Positions 1-8,686 are shown, counted from the first letter of the stretch. The stretch is 64,000 bases of DNA from an uncultured Dorea sp. (GCA_910585725.1 CAJUFA010000017.1:1-64000), one strand, 5' to 3'. Notes: a model not told the origin generated them from the sequence alone. Made by a program: numbers and translations.

Positions 1-2
1 TG

Positions 3-134
3 AATGAACGCGAGATGAGATACCGCCAGAAATGCGCCGAGGACGCCAAAGTACCTATGACAAATTATGGGATTGCGATCGCACATATGAAAGGAATACT
101 CAAGAGGAGCGTCTCCGTATTTCCGGTAATGTAA
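3..134 (+). CDS. C-terminal fragment of an unidentified protein (cut by window edge)
   Basis: An open frame enters from the left edge and stops with TAA at 132-134, giving the last 43 residues of a protein. The visible part is NEREMRYRQKCAEDAKVP and a following MTNYGIAIAHMKGI segment, mixed charged and hydrophobic, with no signal or membrane segment. I do not recognise the family. The frame is supported only by being open to the edge and by ending 5 bp before a 164-bp palindromic element, so that the element lies between two convergent genes. The fragment could still be chance. Confidence 0.45.
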   Translation, partial: NEREMRYRQKCAEDAKVPMTNYGIAIAHMKGILKRSVSVFPVM

Positions 135-139
135 ACACC

Positions 140-303
140 TAGTGTAGTGTATCATTCACATTTCGCCAAAATAACTTGCCTGAATTTCCATCTGATGCGT
201 TGGCTTCAATCGACGATACCACCGCATCGCCTCATTCAGCCGCCTTGCAGATTGAATATTTAATCCGCGTCATTTGTCTGAAAGTGAATGATACACTACA
301 CTA
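140..303. mobile_element. MITE-like 164-bp palindromic element, copy A
   Basis: Perfect 20-bp terminal inverted repeats bound the element: TAGTGTAGTGTATCATTCAC at 140-159 and its complement at 284-303. The interior is an imperfect palindrome centred exactly at 221.5 on a CACC loop with 6-bp arms at 214-219 and 224-229. A second copy of identical length lies inverted at 44191-44354, with 9 differences in my alignment. It has no coding capacity. The ends begin and end in TA, which fits TA-targeting Tc1/mariner/IS630-type transposition (inference). The right end supplies the stop codon of the neighbouring lipoprotein gene. Confidence 0.85.
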
Positions 304-792
304 AAGAACTTTCACTTCTTCAATCAGACCTTCAGAATTGTATTTGAAGAAAATCTTATCCTGACGTTTTTCTTCTCCTATGGTCCAATGTACCAGATAT
401 ACTTCTGTGTTTTCTTCTTTTTGAGATAGTTCGATCTCTTCGACAGCCATCGTTTCTTCTCTGAGGTATGCTTCGGTCAGGAATTGGTTTGCCGGCCCCA
501 TTTCAACAAATGTGTCAAATACCTCTGATATAAAATACCCGCCAACCAGATCCTTCCAATTTTGTTTTATTTCTTCCCAACCGTCTCCTATCTCCGTCTG
601 TTCATCTATACCTTCTCCTATCATTTTAAATGCCGATTCATTACATAAATCTTCATTTGGTCCTGTAAACATAGCTGTTATCACTTTATCAGCCGTCCCT
701 TCCCGCAGAGAGTCCGCATCTTTATCCGCTTTCGAGCATCCCAGCAACATTGCGCAAACCATAATTATCATAAATATTTTTTTGTTTTTCAT
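301..792 (-). CDS. putative lipoprotein next to a two-component system
   Basis: This 163-residue protein has a lipoprotein signal: charged MKNKK, a hydrophobic run, then LLGC as lipobox with Cys at about residue 19. The start at 792 is chosen because GGAGGAGAGATCAA precedes it directly; a longer frame to 816 would place extra charged residues before the signal. The mature part is acidic and ends in an FFKYNSEGLIEEVKVL-like strand, which could be a small NTF2- or cystatin-like fold, but I do not recognise a family. It lies 61 bp after the histidine kinase in the same direction, so it may be a sensing partner or an output of that system. Its stop codon TAG (301-303) is the terminal trinucleotide of the MITE. 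Confidence 0.75.
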   Translation of the reverse strand: MKNKKIFMIIMVCAMLLGCSKADKDADSLREGTADKVITAMFTGPNEDLCNESAFKMIGEGIDEQTEIGDGWEEIKQNWKDLVGGYFISEVFDTFVEMGPANQFLTEAYLREETMAVEEIELSQKEENTEVYLVHWTIGEEKRQDKIFFKYNSEGLIEEVKVL

Positions 793-853
793 TTGATCTC
801 TCCTCCTATCAACCATCTCAAAAGCGGCAGCTTAATCTCTTGAATTTATGGTC

Positions 854-2206
854 CTAATCTGACCTTGAGAATTCCAGACATGCTTTGAACTGATCGCAAT
901 CAATCCGTATATCAAATTCTCCCCCAAGGGCTTTCGTATATGAGCTGACTATCGCCAGACCCAGGCCGTTACCCTCACTGGTTCTTGCCTTGTCTCCGCG
1001 CACAAAGCGTTCTACTATATCTTCCTTTGTAAAATCCATGAGATAGCCCGCCGTGTTGGTTATCTCGATCCTGATATTCTTCGTCGGTTCAGATACCGGC
1101 CGGCCGCGGGATATATCACTGTCTGCATCCAGCTCTATCCCATATTTCTGCCCGTTTTCTTCCAGTACATTCTTAAGATATGTCTTTACGAATACACGGG
1201 TCCCCTTTGCGGAATATTTCAGCACATTCTCGATCAGGTTCTGGCAGATACGGTAGAAGTACATATTATCCGAATAAATCTCCGTATTCTCCTCCGTAAG
1301 CAGCGGCACGAATTCAAGATCGCTTTCCTTGATCCGATCATTCATATCTGCAAAAATCTGTTCAATCAGACGATTTACCTCAAACTTCTCTTTATGAAGC
1401 TCTACGTTCCCGCTGCTTGCTTTTGCCAGCGAAAACAGGCTGTTGATCATCTCTCCCAGTTTTTCCGTCCGGGACGAGATTACATCCACGTAATCCCGCA
1501 CCACGTCGCTTAACTCTTCTTTCTTGACCAGCTCGATATAACCGACGATAGAAGTAAGAGGCGTCTTCAGATCATGGGATACATTGGTTATCAGATCCAT
1601 CCTCAGCTGGTCGCTGCGCGACACCTTCTCAAGACTCTTTTTCTCAATCTCCATCGCCTCCTGAAGGCGTTTCTGCTGAAGATTCTCCATATGCTCCGCG
1701 GCATACTCCATAACGCCGCCAAGCTTCTTATGCCAAAAGGCTTCGATCACATTCTGACAGATAAGCACTTGAATCAAAAATGTAATGATTATAACGTATC
1801 CTGTCCCGTATCCTTCGTCATACTTCCCCCACAGCCCCTTACTTTCCACAAGGAAGCACATATACCCGGCTGCCGCCAGCCCCCAGACGCCTCCGATCTT
1901 ATACAGTCGTTTTAACGATTCCCCTTTCACTGTCTTCCATTCTTCATAATCATGCCCCTCCTCGCCGCTCCAATCCTGATAATGACTGCTTAGATATTTC
2001 TTTAAAAGAAGCGATATTCCAACTCCTAAACAAAGATTGCCCAAGATTCCAAAGGAAAAGATGTTTAGCATGGAATAGAAGCTCCTGTATATAATCATAA
2101 TCCAAAATCCCATCATCCCCATAAGAGTCATAAATAGTCCCGGCATATGAATCCTGCTATAGACACTACAGACCTTCTCAACAGTATTTTTCCATCTTGT
2201 ATCCAA
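854..2206 (-). CDS. membrane sensor histidine kinase
   Basis: Two-component sensor of 450 residues. The N-terminal half has about four hydrophobic segments (roughly residues 22-40, 47-68, 104-120, 136-153) with little extracytoplasmic sequence, so it probably senses within or near the membrane. A coiled-coil linker leads to the HisKA motif SHDLKTPLTSIVGY, with the phosphorylated His near residue 211. The ATPase domain has the N box QNLIENVLKYS and the G box GNGLGLAIV. The frame begins with TTG at 2206 inside the end of the regulator gene. An ATG at 2146 with AGGATTCAT before it is an alternative start just ahead of the first membrane segment. Partner regulator upstream, lipoprotein downstream. 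The signal is unknown. Confidence 0.9.
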   Translation of the reverse strand: MDTRWKNTVEKVCSVYSRIHMPGLFMTLMGMMGFWIMIIYRSFYSMLNIFSFGILGNLCLGVGISLLLKKYLSSHYQDWSGEEGHDYEEWKTVKGESLKRLYKIGGVWGLAAAGYMCFLVESKGLWGKYDEGYGTGYVIIITFLIQVLICQNVIEAFWHKKLGGVMEYAAEHMENLQQKRLQEAMEIEKKSLEKVSRSDQLRMDLITNVSHDLKTPLTSIVGYIELVKKEELSDVVRDYVDVISSRTEKLGEMINSLFSLAKASSGNVELHKEKFEVNRLIEQIFADMNDRIKESDLEFVPLLTEENTEIYSDNMYFYRICQNLIENVLKYSAKGTRVFVKTYLKNVLEENGQKYGIELDADSDISRGRPVSEPTKNIRIEITNTAGYLMDFTKEDIVERFVRGDKARTSEGNGLGLAIVSSYTKALGGEFDIRIDCDQFKACLEFSRSD

Positions 2207-2885
2207 TACCCCACACCACCTTTACATATCTTGGTTTCTTCGGATTGATCTCAACTTTTTCACGGATATGGCGGATATGCACCATGATCGTATTCTCGAC
2301 CGCGTAATCCGCCTGTTCCTTCCACACTTTTTCATAGATCTGCTCTGCCGGGAAGATCTGCCCAGGATGCTCCATAAGAAGTTCCAGAATCTTATACTCC
2401 GTAGCTGTCAGACGCACTTCTTCACCTTCCACGACCACCAGCCGCTGCCTCTTGTCCAATTCCAGTCCGCCGTTGACGATCCTGTCCTCGTCCGGCTGGG
2501 GTCTCTCTTCTCCCCATGCACGGTATCGGCGCAGATGAGCTTTAACCCTTGCCGTCAGCTCCGCCGGATTATACGGTTTTTCTACATAATCATCCGCTCC
2601 CAGCACCAGACCTGACACCTTATCGCTCTCCTCGGTCTTGGCAGAAAGTATGATCACGGGAATACGGCTCTTTTCCCGGAGCTTCATCAACGCTGACAAT
2701 CCGTTGAGCTTCGGCATCATTACGTCCAGCAAAATCAGATCAATCTTCTCCCTCTCCAGTATATCCAGAGCCTCCATACCGTCGTACGCGTTTACTGTCC
2801 GATACCCCTCGTATCTCAGCAGTTCGCTGATGGAATACACGATTTCCCTGTTATCATCTACCACCAGTATCGTCTCATTCGCCAT
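2178..2885 (-). CDS. OmpR/PhoB-family response regulator
   Basis: A 235-residue regulator with an N-terminal receiver domain (acidic DD near residue 10, phospho-acceptor Asp near 54 in LILLDVMMPKLNG, conserved SAKTEESDKV and EKPYNPAEL) and a C-terminal winged helix ending VRHI-type (MVHIRHIREKVE, VWGIGYKME). The start has a strong AAAGGAGGGG site 7 bp upstream. It overlaps the kinase gene by 29 bp if the kinase starts at its TTG, implying translational coupling. It resembles VanR-type regulators in motif spelling, but no glycopeptide-resistance enzymes are nearby. Its promoter may lie near 3111-3139. Confidence 0.93.
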   Translation of the reverse strand: MANETILVVDDNREIVYSISELLRYEGYRTVNAYDGMEALDILEREKIDLILLDVMMPKLNGLSALMKLREKSRIPVIILSAKTEESDKVSGLVLGADDYVEKPYNPAELTARVKAHLRRYRAWGEERPQPDEDRIVNGGLELDKRQRLVVVEGEEVRLTATEYKILELLMEHPGQIFPAEQIYEKVWKEQADYAVENTIMVHIRHIREKVEINPKKPRYVKVVWGIGYKMEKYC

Positions 2886-3158
2886 AGTCGTCCCCTCCTT
2901 TCGTTTCCATTTAATTCGTCCGGATATAGCCTGCCGTATGCTGCATACCCGATCCTTCTTACATGATTACGATACTATTCCCGCCTTAAAAGAAACTCGA
3001 CATATATCTTAAAAATTTCTTAATTGCTGTATCCATGACAGCTCTTGCATAATGACGTCTTTCACATCCTTGATTTTATAAGATTCCCGAGGTCTACTCT
3101 TCTAATTTATATTATCTCCCATAGACAGCGAAAATGCAAGGAACGTCTTTTTCCACCT
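2886..3158. other. long 5' region before the response regulator
   Basis: No gene is visible here. On the minus strand it would be an untranslated leader of about 220 nt if the candidate promoter at 3111-3139 is used. It is AT-rich with several short palindromic patches but no riboswitch class I recognise. Confidence 0.4.
3111..3139 (-). promoter_or_regulatory. candidate sigma-A promoter for the two-component operon
   Basis: On the minus strand TTGCAT (3134-3139) and GATAAT (3111-3116) are separated by 17 bp. The match is good but not perfect, and the leader would be long. Confidence 0.4.
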
Positions 3159-3198
3159 AAAAAGGCTGCCGGGAAGCGTAAAACACTTCCCGGCAGCC
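3159..3198 (-). terminator. terminator after xylB
   Basis: The 13-bp perfect stem GGCTGCCGGGAAG (3164-3176) pairs with 3186-3198. On the minus strand it is followed by TTTTT. It begins 5 bp after the xylB stop. Confidence 0.88.
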
Positions 3199-3202
3199 CT
3201 TA

Positions 3203-4660
3203 TTAGAACAGTTCTTTCACTGTCGGATATATCTTCCTGAACTTCTGATACCTCTCCTCGTACTTCGCAACCAATTCCGGCTCCGGTTCTACCGTGTCCA
3301 CGACCTTCACTACTTTCTCCGCTATCGTCTTCACATCCGGATACTCTCCGCAGCCTACCGCCGCAAGCATAGCGCCGCCAAGCGCCGGTCCTTCCTCGCT
3401 CTCGATCACATCTACCTTCAGATTCATGATATTGGCAAGTATCTTCTTCCACAGCGGACTCTTCGCACCGCCGCCGCATATCTTCGTACGTTCAATCTTA
3501 ATGCCAAGACTCTTTGCCACCTCAAGGGAATCCCGAAGTCCGAATGTCACGCCCTCCAGCACTGCCTGGGTCATATCCTCCCTCGTCGTATCCATGGACA
3601 TACCGATAAACATCGCTCTGGCGTCCGGATTATTATGGGGAGAGCGTTCCCCCATAAGATAAGGCAGATAGAACACCTGATTCTCCCCAAGCTTCGTGAT
3701 ATTCGCCTGCTCCGCCGCGAAATCCTTCGTCTTCAGGATATCTTCATTCCACCATTTGTTGCAGGACGCCGCGCTCAGCATACATCCCATAAGATGATAA
3801 TGCCCATCCGCATGAGCGAAAGAATGCAGCGCGTTATTCTGATCCACACCGAACGTCTTGCTTGAGATGAAGATGGTTCCGGACGTTCCCAGGGAAATGT
3901 TGCACATACCGTCCCCCACAGTTCCAGTTCCCACTGCCGCCGCCGCATTATCTCCCGCTCCCGCAATCACTTTTACATCGGCGGACAGCCCCAGCTCCGC
4001 CGCGATCTCCGGCTTCAGGTTTCCGACCACCTCGTAACTCTCATATAACCTCGGAAGCTGCTCCTTCGTAATACCGCATATCTTAAGCATCTCATCAGAC
4101 CAGCAGCGATTCTTTACATCCATGAGAAGCATGCCCGACGCGTCGGACACATCCGTACAAAAGGAACCGGATAAACAGTATGCCAGATAATCCTTAGGCA
4201 GCATAATCTTACATATCTTCTCAAAATTCTCCGGTTCATGTTTCTTCATCCAGAGGATCTTCGGAGCTGTGAATCCCGCGAACGCAATATTCGCCGTGTA
4301 TTCGGACAACCTGTCCTTACCGACCGCCTGATTCAAATAATCCGTCTCTTCTCCGGTCCGCCCGTCGTTCCAGAGGATCGCCGGACGAATCACCTTATCG
4401 TCTTTATCAAGCGCCACCAGGCCGTGCATCTGACCGCCGAAGCTGATGCCTGCAACCTCGCTCTTATCGCACCCGCCGGTCAGCTCTTTGATTCCTTCCA
4501 TGGACTGCGTAAACCAATCCTCCGGCTTCTGCTCCGACCAGCCCGGATGCGGAAAATACAACGGATATTCCTTCGATACGATATTCTGAATCTTCCCTTC
4601 GCTGTCCATCAATAACAGCTTTACTGCAGACGTCCCTAAGTCTACACCTATATATAACAT
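3203..4660 (-). CDS. xylB: xylulokinase (FGGY family)
   Basis: A 485-residue FGGY carbohydrate kinase that would phosphorylate D-xylulose to xylulose 5-phosphate for the pentose phosphate or phosphoketolase route. It begins MLYIGVDLGTSAVKLLLMD, the first phosphate-binding loop of the actin-like ATPase fold. The motifs WNDGRTGEE, the second-domain GAGDNAAAAVGTG and the C-terminal KICGGGAKSPLW are typical of XylB, and the length is normal. It is the last gene of a leftward pentose operon (DUF4867, GH51, isomerase, xylB), with 204 bp including a hairpin between it and the isomerase. Members of this family also act on L-ribulose or related sugars, so activity on the product of the neighbouring isomerase is possible. 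Confidence 0.93.
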   Translation of the reverse strand: MLYIGVDLGTSAVKLLLMDSEGKIQNIVSKEYPLYFPHPGWSEQKPEDWFTQSMEGIKELTGGCDKSEVAGISFGGQMHGLVALDKDDKVIRPAILWNDGRTGEETDYLNQAVGKDRLSEYTANIAFAGFTAPKILWMKKHEPENFEKICKIMLPKDYLAYCLSGSFCTDVSDASGMLLMDVKNRCWSDEMLKICGITKEQLPRLYESYEVVGNLKPEIAAELGLSADVKVIAGAGDNAAAAVGTGTVGDGMCNISLGTSGTIFISSKTFGVDQNNALHSFAHADGHYHLMGCMLSAASCNKWWNEDILKTKDFAAEQANITKLGENQVFYLPYLMGERSPHNNPDARAMFIGMSMDTTREDMTQAVLEGVTFGLRDSLEVAKSLGIKIERTKICGGGAKSPLWKKILANIMNLKVDVIESEEGPALGGAMLAAVGCGEYPDVKTIAEKVVKVVDTVEPEPELVAKYEERYQKFRKIYPTVKELF

Positions 4661-4779
4661 TCTTTTAATCCTCCTACTATTTTATGTACGGCCAATATAC
4701 TATTCCCTGATATTTCTATCGCTTTTGCGCCGGTAAACACATTAATTTAATACTCATTACGAAGTAAAATGCTAGAACT

Positions 4780-4830
4780 ATGCCCGGCAGATTGTCTAAA
4801 GCATGCTATGATACTGCATCTGCCGGGCAT
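4780..4830. repeat. 13-bp inverted repeat between the isomerase gene and xylB
   Basis: ATGCCCGGCAGAT (4780-4792) pairs with ATCTGCCGGGCAT (4818-4830), with a 25-bp loop. There is no clear T-tract on either strand. It lies 34 bp after the isomerase stop, so it may act as a leaky terminator or as an mRNA-stabilising hairpin that sets the isomerase-to-xylB ratio. Confidence 0.6.
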
Positions 4831-4864
4831 ACAATTTAATTACCTTAATGTTTCGGTGAGTATG

Positions 4865-6349
4865 TTACCTCCACGGATTCTCCGTCGGATATCTTACGCC
4901 TGCCGGCTGATTATATCCGATCTCGTCTACTGGTACTCCGATGTACTTGAATACTTCAAAAAGAGCCTTTCCATGATGTCCGAACGCAACCGCGCCGTGA
5001 TGCGGATATCCGCCCTCGATCAATACATGGCGGTAGAATCTGCCCATCTCCGGTATCGCGAATACGCCGACGCCGCCGAAGGAACGTGTCGCAACCGGAA
5101 GGATCTCGCCGTGAGCGATATAAGCCCGAAGCTTATTATCCGCCGTACTCTGCAGACGGTAGAACGTGATATCTCCGGGAACGATATCTCCCTCCAGAGT
5201 TCCCTGGGTCACCTCTTCCGGCAGTGTCCTCGCCATGATCATCTGATACTTCATCTCACAGAAGGACAGCTTCTTAGACGCCGTATTGCCGCAGTGGAAT
5301 CCCATGAACGTATCCTGATGCGTATAGTTGTATTTACCCTTGATCTCTTCTTCGTACATATCCTTCGGTACGGAGTTGTTGATATCCAGAAGCGTTACGA
5401 TATCGTCGCTTACCACCGTTCCGATGAATTCGCTTAACGCGCCGTAGATATCTACTTCACAGGATACCGGGATCCCCTGCGCAGTCAGACGGCTGTTCAC
5501 ATAACACGGAACGAATCCGAACTGTGTCTGGAATGCCGGCCAGCATTTTCCCGCAATTGCAACATATTTGCGGTATCCCTTGTGATCCTCGATCCAATCC
5601 TTCAGCGTAAGTTCATACTGTGCAAGCTTCGCAAGGATCTCAGGTTTCTTATTGCCTGCTCCAAGCTCCTCTTCCATCTCTTTTACCACCGCCGGGATCC
5701 TCTCATCCCCTGCGTGTTTATTATATGCCTCGAACAGATCGAGCTCGGAGTTCTCCTCAATCTCGATCCCCATATTATAGAGCTGCTTGATAGGCGCGTT
5801 ACATGCAAGGAAATTCAACGGCCGCGGACCAAAGCTTATGATCTTAAGCTCGCTTAAACCTACAACCGCCCTTGCAATCGGGAAAAATTCATGGATCATA
5901 TCCGCGCATTCTTCTGCGTCCCCTACCGGATATTCCGGAATATATGCCCTTACGTTGCGAAGTTTCAGATTGTAGCTTGCGTTCAGCATACCGCAATATG
6001 CGTCTCCCCGGCCCTGCACCAGATTGTCGCCGCTCTCCTCTGCCGCGGCGATGAACATCTTCGGTCCCTCAAAATGCTTCGCCAGCAATGTCTCGGAGAT
6101 CTCCGGTCCGAAGTTTCCAAGATACACTACCAGGGCGTTGCATCCTGCCGCCTTGATATCTTCCAAAGCCTGTACCATGTGAATCTCGCTCTCTACGATA
6201 CAGACCGGACATTCATAGATCCCCTCCTGACCGTACTTCTCCGTATAAGCTTTCATCAGGTTCGCTCTTCTCGTTACCGACAGGCTCTCCGGGAAACAGT
6301 CACGGCTTACTGCCACTACCCCAATCTTTACTTCCGGCATGTTACTCAT
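4865..6349 (-). CDS. L-fucose/L-arabinose isomerase family protein
   Basis: A 494-residue aldose-ketose isomerase of the FucI-like superfamily. It begins with a Rossmann-like strand (KIGVVAVSRDCFPESLS) and has the central domain with SFGPRPLNFLACN. The C-terminal region carries candidate metal ligands: Glu in CEVDIYGALSEF, Asp in VTLLDINNS and the His-rich segment GGYPHHGAVAFGHHG. It is not the classic AraA sequence type. Its place between a GH51 arabinofuranosidase and xylB makes a pentose (arabinose or xylose) the likely substrate rather than fucose; that is inference. A GGAGGAACAACATT ribosome site precedes the ATG. No araB or araD is present in the locus, so the product probably goes to XylB or to the PfkB kinase at 8890. 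Confidence 0.85.
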   Translation of the reverse strand: MSNMPEVKIGVVAVSRDCFPESLSVTRRANLMKAYTEKYGQEGIYECPVCIVESEIHMVQALEDIKAAGCNALVVYLGNFGPEISETLLAKHFEGPKMFIAAAEESGDNLVQGRGDAYCGMLNASYNLKLRNVRAYIPEYPVGDAEECADMIHEFFPIARAVVGLSELKIISFGPRPLNFLACNAPIKQLYNMGIEIEENSELDLFEAYNKHAGDERIPAVVKEMEEELGAGNKKPEILAKLAQYELTLKDWIEDHKGYRKYVAIAGKCWPAFQTQFGFVPCYVNSRLTAQGIPVSCEVDIYGALSEFIGTVVSDDIVTLLDINNSVPKDMYEEEIKGKYNYTHQDTFMGFHCGNTASKKLSFCEMKYQMIMARTLPEEVTQGTLEGDIVPGDITFYRLQSTADNKLRAYIAHGEILPVATRSFGGVGVFAIPEMGRFYRHVLIEGGYPHHGAVAFGHHGKALFEVFKYIGVPVDEIGYNQPAGVRYPTENPWR

Positions 6350-6430
6350 AATGTTGTTCCTCCTTCTATTGATATAATTATTATTATATACCTTTCACTC
6401 TTTCTTCGCACTATTTTTAAGTCAATACTA

Positions 6431-7933
6431 CTAATTATTTGCCGCCCCGATCTGAATGATATTCACAGAATGAGGCTCCGCTGTTATCTCCATCCCACGC
6501 TTGAATACTCCCAATTCCTCTCTCCGGATCGTGACTTCCGTGTGATCCACGTCGTTATAGCTCTCCGTACTGTTCCCGCTGATATAATACCGGACCACTT
6601 CACCCTCCCCGCACAGATCAAGGGAGAATTTTACTTCTTCATCGGCGCTCTTATTCACTGCCGCGATCGCGTACCCTTCTTTATCCGAGAAAGACGTCGC
6701 CACGATATCCAACTGTTCCACCGTGACCTCCTTCCCCGCTTTGTTCTTTACCGTCATAAGCGGCGGCTTTGGACTAAAGCTGTCCAGTACGATATCTCCC
6801 AGATAATTCACATACAGATCGAATACATGGTAAGTACTTCTTAAGACGATCCCCTTCGGATATGTATAAATGCATCCCCGGGTGTTCACGATCGGGGCAA
6901 AATTAGCCATCCCCACGATATCGCAGTTCCGGTTGCAGGTATTCAGAAAACATGCGGTGAATACGGCGTCCGCCATCGTATACTTCGTGTTGTCGTCATT
7001 CTCATCCCTTGGATATAAGTACTCTTCTTTGGTCACTCCCTGACGGATCGTATGTACATTCGGATGATACCATCCTCTTAGATTCCATTCGTCGAACGCG
7101 ATCCGGATCCTCTTGTCGAGCTGCATCGCCGTAAGAAGTCCCCGCACTTTTTCTATCGACGTATTCAGATTCGCCGTATAAGCCATGACCTGTTCATAAT
7201 CCGCATAGTTATTATCATTATGGATTCCGTCCCAATATTCATGGATCGAGATCCAGTCAAGGAACTGTCCGCTATTTTCAAGCAGATGGATATTCCAGTT
7301 AATATCCGCCAACGCCGCGGCGGTAAGCTCCGTCGTCGGATCTACATGCTTGATCATCTTAGACGCCTCGGCTACCAGACGTCCCCATTCTTCCGCCGTC
7401 TTGGCTCCGATCTCCCAGAAGCCGTAATTTTCGTTGCCGATACTCCAGTATTTTACTTTGTGCGGCTCCTCATAACCATTCTCAATCCGCCATTTGGCAA
7501 ATTCTCCTTCATTTGGCAGGTTACAGTACTCTGCCCAATCGCTCATCTCTTCCGCCGTACCTGTTCCGGCATTCGTACAGATATATGGCTCGCACCCGAT
7601 CTTTCTGCACATCTTTATATATTCGTCCGTCCCGAATGTATTGGGATCCTCCACACGCCACGCCTTATCGAACATGGGCTTTCTGTTGCTGCCCACTGCA
7701 TTTTTCCAGTGGTATGACGATACAAAACATCCCCCCGGCCACCGCAGGATCGGGACTTTGATCTTTCTCATCGCGTCCAGTACGTCCGCCCGGAACCCGT
7801 CCTCATCGGACAGCTCATTTCCCGGATCATATACCCCGCCATAGATCTGCCGATGGAAATGCTCGATAAAATGCCCGTATATCATAGGATCTCTCTTCCC
7901 CAGCTCCCGCTCCTTGAGCACGTATAATTTCAT
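6431..7933 (-). CDS. abfA: alpha-N-arabinofuranosidase, GH51
   Basis: A 500-residue glycoside hydrolase that removes terminal L-arabinofuranose from arabinoxylan or arabinan oligosaccharides. The start at 7933 is fixed by GGGAGGTGACGGTTGT just upstream; an open extension to 8065 runs into the preceding gene and is not used. The GH51 catalytic pair is visible: acid/base Glu near residue 168 in YWSIGNENYGFW and nucleophile Glu near 282 in IAFDEWNLRGW. The N-terminal MIYGHFIEHFHRQIYGGVYD and RWPGGCFVSSYHW are also typical, and the C-terminal part is the family's beta-sandwich. There is no signal peptide, so it should be cytosolic and act on imported oligosaccharides. No transporter lies in the locus. 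Confidence 0.94.
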   Translation of the reverse strand: MKLYVLKERELGKRDPMIYGHFIEHFHRQIYGGVYDPGNELSDEDGFRADVLDAMRKIKVPILRWPGGCFVSSYHWKNAVGSNRKPMFDKAWRVEDPNTFGTDEYIKMCRKIGCEPYICTNAGTGTAEEMSDWAEYCNLPNEGEFAKWRIENGYEEPHKVKYWSIGNENYGFWEIGAKTAEEWGRLVAEASKMIKHVDPTTELTAAALADINWNIHLLENSGQFLDWISIHEYWDGIHNDNNYADYEQVMAYTANLNTSIEKVRGLLTAMQLDKRIRIAFDEWNLRGWYHPNVHTIRQGVTKEEYLYPRDENDDNTKYTMADAVFTACFLNTCNRNCDIVGMANFAPIVNTRGCIYTYPKGIVLRSTYHVFDLYVNYLGDIVLDSFSPKPPLMTVKNKAGKEVTVEQLDIVATSFSDKEGYAIAAVNKSADEEVKFSLDLCGEGEVVRYYISGNSTESYNDVDHTEVTIRREELGVFKRGMEITAEPHSVNIIQIGAANN

Positions 7934-7986
7934 ACAACCGTCACCTCCCTTTTTTGCGCACTTGATTTCCCGCGCTCTTATACTCT

Positions 7987-8607
7987 TTATACCAAAGTAA
8001 TATTCTCGCCCTTCAATCCGCAGAACGCCCCGGCGATCTGTGCCTCTTCGTGGGCGATCAACCACTTATTCTTAGCTGTAATAAGTCTGTCCTCGCCTTC
8101 TGCCGACGGTTCAAAATCAAGTTCCAGATTCGTTCCCGCAGGCAATACAATCGCGCACCTGAATCCGTCCCCTTTGGCCGTACACGGGGCATAATGCAGA
8201 GTCGTCGCATATAACTCCACCGCCGTTCCCGCAGGCATATAGAACGCCTCTATCTTCGCCGTATCATAAGTGTAGTCCGCTTCAATATCCTGCTGTCTCC
8301 CAAGCAGGAGAATCAAGTCCGTCTGGGCGATATCTATCTCCGATGAACGGTGATACTCCACGGCGTTAAGCCTCTTATTATTCCCGTTACAATACCCGAC
8401 CTGAATCGGAAGTCCGCCATATGCCCGCTCTTTAAGTTCTCCTGCCGCCGGAAGCGTTTCCAGTTCATCCGCCCCGGGCACATAGATCACGTCATCCGCC
8501 GGGCAAGGCATTTGTCCCATTACCTCCAGCAATTCCGTAAAGTCATATCCCGTAAGCGCCCTTCCATAGACGCTGAACGAAGCGTCCGTTATATTTTGAA
8601 TCTTCAT
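7987..8607 (-). CDS. DUF4867 family protein, pentose-locus partner
   Basis: This 206-residue protein matches what I recall as DUF4867, a family of unknown biochemical function found near arabinose/xylose genes in Lachnospiraceae. It is first in the leftward operon, 53 bp before GH51. Visible features are alternating beta-strands with conserved-looking GYCNGNNKRLNAVEYHRSSEIDIA, LLLGRQQDIE, YMPAGTAVELYATTLHYAPC and VLPAGTNLELDF. The paired His and Glu residues and the strand-glycine pattern suggest a double-stranded beta-helix (cupin) like the sugar-lyxose isomerases or epimerases. A role as a pentose or pentulose isomerase or mutarotase is inference. No signal peptide. Confidence 0.8.
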   Translation of the reverse strand: MKIQNITDASFSVYGRALTGYDFTELLEVMGQMPCPADDVIYVPGADELETLPAAGELKERAYGGLPIQVGYCNGNNKRLNAVEYHRSSEIDIAQTDLILLLGRQQDIEADYTYDTAKIEAFYMPAGTAVELYATTLHYAPCTAKGDGFRCAIVLPAGTNLELDFEPSAEGEDRLITAKNKWLIAHEEAQIAGAFCGLKGENITLV

Positions 8608-8657
8608 ACCTTTATCTTACCTCTCCTTTCTTCTCTTGTCCGAAACTTATTAAGGTC

Positions 8658-8686
8658 ATTTTATCAACTTTTTATATGGTATACAA
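8658..8686 (-). promoter_or_regulatory. candidate promoter of the leftward pentose operon
   Basis: On the minus strand TTGTAT (8681-8686) and TAAAAT (8658-8663) are 17 bp apart, about 50 bp upstream of the DUF4867 start. The AraC regulator encoded to the right is a plausible controller. Confidence 0.5.

Noticed and set aside
512..796. 94-codon open frame on the plus strand
   Set aside because: It is the complement of the lipoprotein gene, has no ribosome site and a Ser/Pro-rich composition typical of shadow frames.
5891..6844. 317-codon open frame on the plus strand across the isomerase/GH51 junction
   Set aside because: It lies antisense to two clearly recognised genes, and its His/Arg/Ile-rich translation has no family features.
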